Source: Bradyrhizobium quebecense (GTDB lineage: Bacteria; Pseudomonadota; Alphaproteobacteria; Rhizobiales; Xanthobacteraceae). Taken from it: 64,000 nucleotides of DNA. Below the pieces are notes generated by a model. That model worked only from the letters and a program-made list of their open reading frames with translations. It was not told the origin of the DNA and made no database searches. Made by a program: the position numbers and the translations under genes. The stretch covers positions 4,526,001 to 4,590,000 of the forward strand of contig NZ_CP088022.1 of NCBI RefSeq assembly GCF_013373795.3, read 5' to 3'. This document shows positions 63,577 through 64,000 of this stretch, one piece after another; position 1 is the stretch's first letter; the number at the start of each line of letters is the position of its first letter.

Positions 63577-64000
63577 ATGACCCCATCCACACACCGCGCC
63601 AGCATCACCCTTCCAGACGAACCGACCGCAAAGCGTGTGGTTGACGCGCTCTCCGAGATGTATTTCGAGGATCAGGCGGCTTTTGCGGCCTTCGAGCGGC
63701 CCGACGGCCGCTGGGACGTCACCATCCATTTTGCCGAGGCGCCGGACCAGGCCTTACTGCGCGAGCTTGTCGGCCAGGTGGTAACGCGGCAGGATGTCGC
63801 ATCGACTTTGGTATTTGACACCATCGAGGCGAAGGACTGGGTCAAGGCCAGCCTGGAAGATTTGGTCCCGGTCCCGGCCGGCCGGTTCATCGTCCACGGC
63901 CACCATGACCGGCACAGGATAGCCCCCAACAAGCTCGGGATCGAGATCGAGGCGGCGCTCGCCTTCGGCACCGGCCATCACGGCACGACGCGCGGCTGCC
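63577..64000 (+). CDS. prmA: ribosomal protein L11 methyltransferase, 5' part (cut by window end)
   Basis: The 141 visible codons encode the N-terminal domain and the start of the SAM-binding domain of PrmA, which trimethylates ribosomal protein L11. The motif ALAFGTGHHGTTRGC at the very end is the family signature before SAM motif I. PrmA normally has about 295 residues, so about half the gene lies outside. No strong ribosome binding site is visible before the ATG. Confidence 0.88.
   Translation, partial: MTPSTHRASITLPDEPTAKRVVDALSEMYFEDQAAFAAFERPDGRWDVTIHFAEAPDQALLRELVGQVVTRQDVASTLVFDTIEAKDWVKASLEDLVPVPAGRFIVHGHHDRHRIAPNKLGIEIEAALAFGTGHHGTTRGC

Overview
The window is chromosomal DNA of a high-GC alphaproteobacterium of the Bradyrhizobium type. 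The evidence is the permuted two-piece tmRNA with tag ANDNFAPVAQAA, the SspB-alpha adaptor, the hflK-hflC-DUF2065-degP block, a LivM-LivG fusion, several GC-rich palindromic repeat families that I know from Bradyrhizobium genomes, and the many ABC, TRAP and tripartite tricarboxylate uptake systems. I see no tRNA, rRNA, CRISPR array, insertion sequence, phage gene or symbiosis gene.

Layout. 1-6.0 kb (minus strand): membrane proteolysis control (hflK, hflC, DUF2065, degP) and a thyA-acetyltransferase-folA operon. 6.1-10.6 kb (minus): a tctB-tctA permease with a Bug-type binding protein, then a pair of short chromate transporters. 10.7-14.4 kb (plus): ssrA, sspB, fumC, DUF4169, a ribbon-helix-helix protein and a glyoxalase-fold protein. 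14.5-21.7 kb: an AsmA-like giant, a P450 and a TetR gene flanking a perfect 36-bp palindrome, and an MFS transporter with a decayed partial copy upstream. 22.4-26.2 kb (plus): a cyclase-TPR protein, a PAP2/haloperoxidase-fold protein with a Thr-Gly-Asn repeat N-terminus, and a translationally coupled G1 (glutamic) peptidase. 26.2-35.8 kb: livFGMHK, a 2-hydroxyacid dehydrogenase, a TRAP transporter whose fused DctQM permease is frameshifted, and a divergent GntR regulator with a palindromic operator. 36-38.1 kb: a sensory membrane nucleotide cyclase.

38.2-47.1 kb (plus) is the most interesting part: ccdA, a DoxX protein, a secreted DUF255 thioredoxin-like protein, two tandem bufferin-type RiPP precursor genes, their MNIO (DUF692) enzyme, its DUF2063 partner, a HExxH peptidase and a SulP transporter. 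Both precursor genes, and more weakly doxX, carry the same ECF-sigma-like promoter motif (GTAACC-N15/16-CGTAGCT). A hairpin separates precursors from enzymes. I read this as a stress-induced periplasmic copper/thiol module built around modified Cys-rich peptides.

47.3-64 kb holds a small unknown gene, a GlcD/DLD-type oxidase, a thioesterase, a DUF1328 protein, a UvrD helicase with a palindromic repeat translated in frame, a Cys-rich/OmpA pair, an ABC-2 exporter, a secreted Gly/His-rich protein, an L,D-transpeptidase, an alpha/beta hydrolase, a membrane-spermidine synthase-like fusion, a CrtI-like oxidoreductase, an orphan 54-residue Flp pilin and the start of prmA, cut by the window end.
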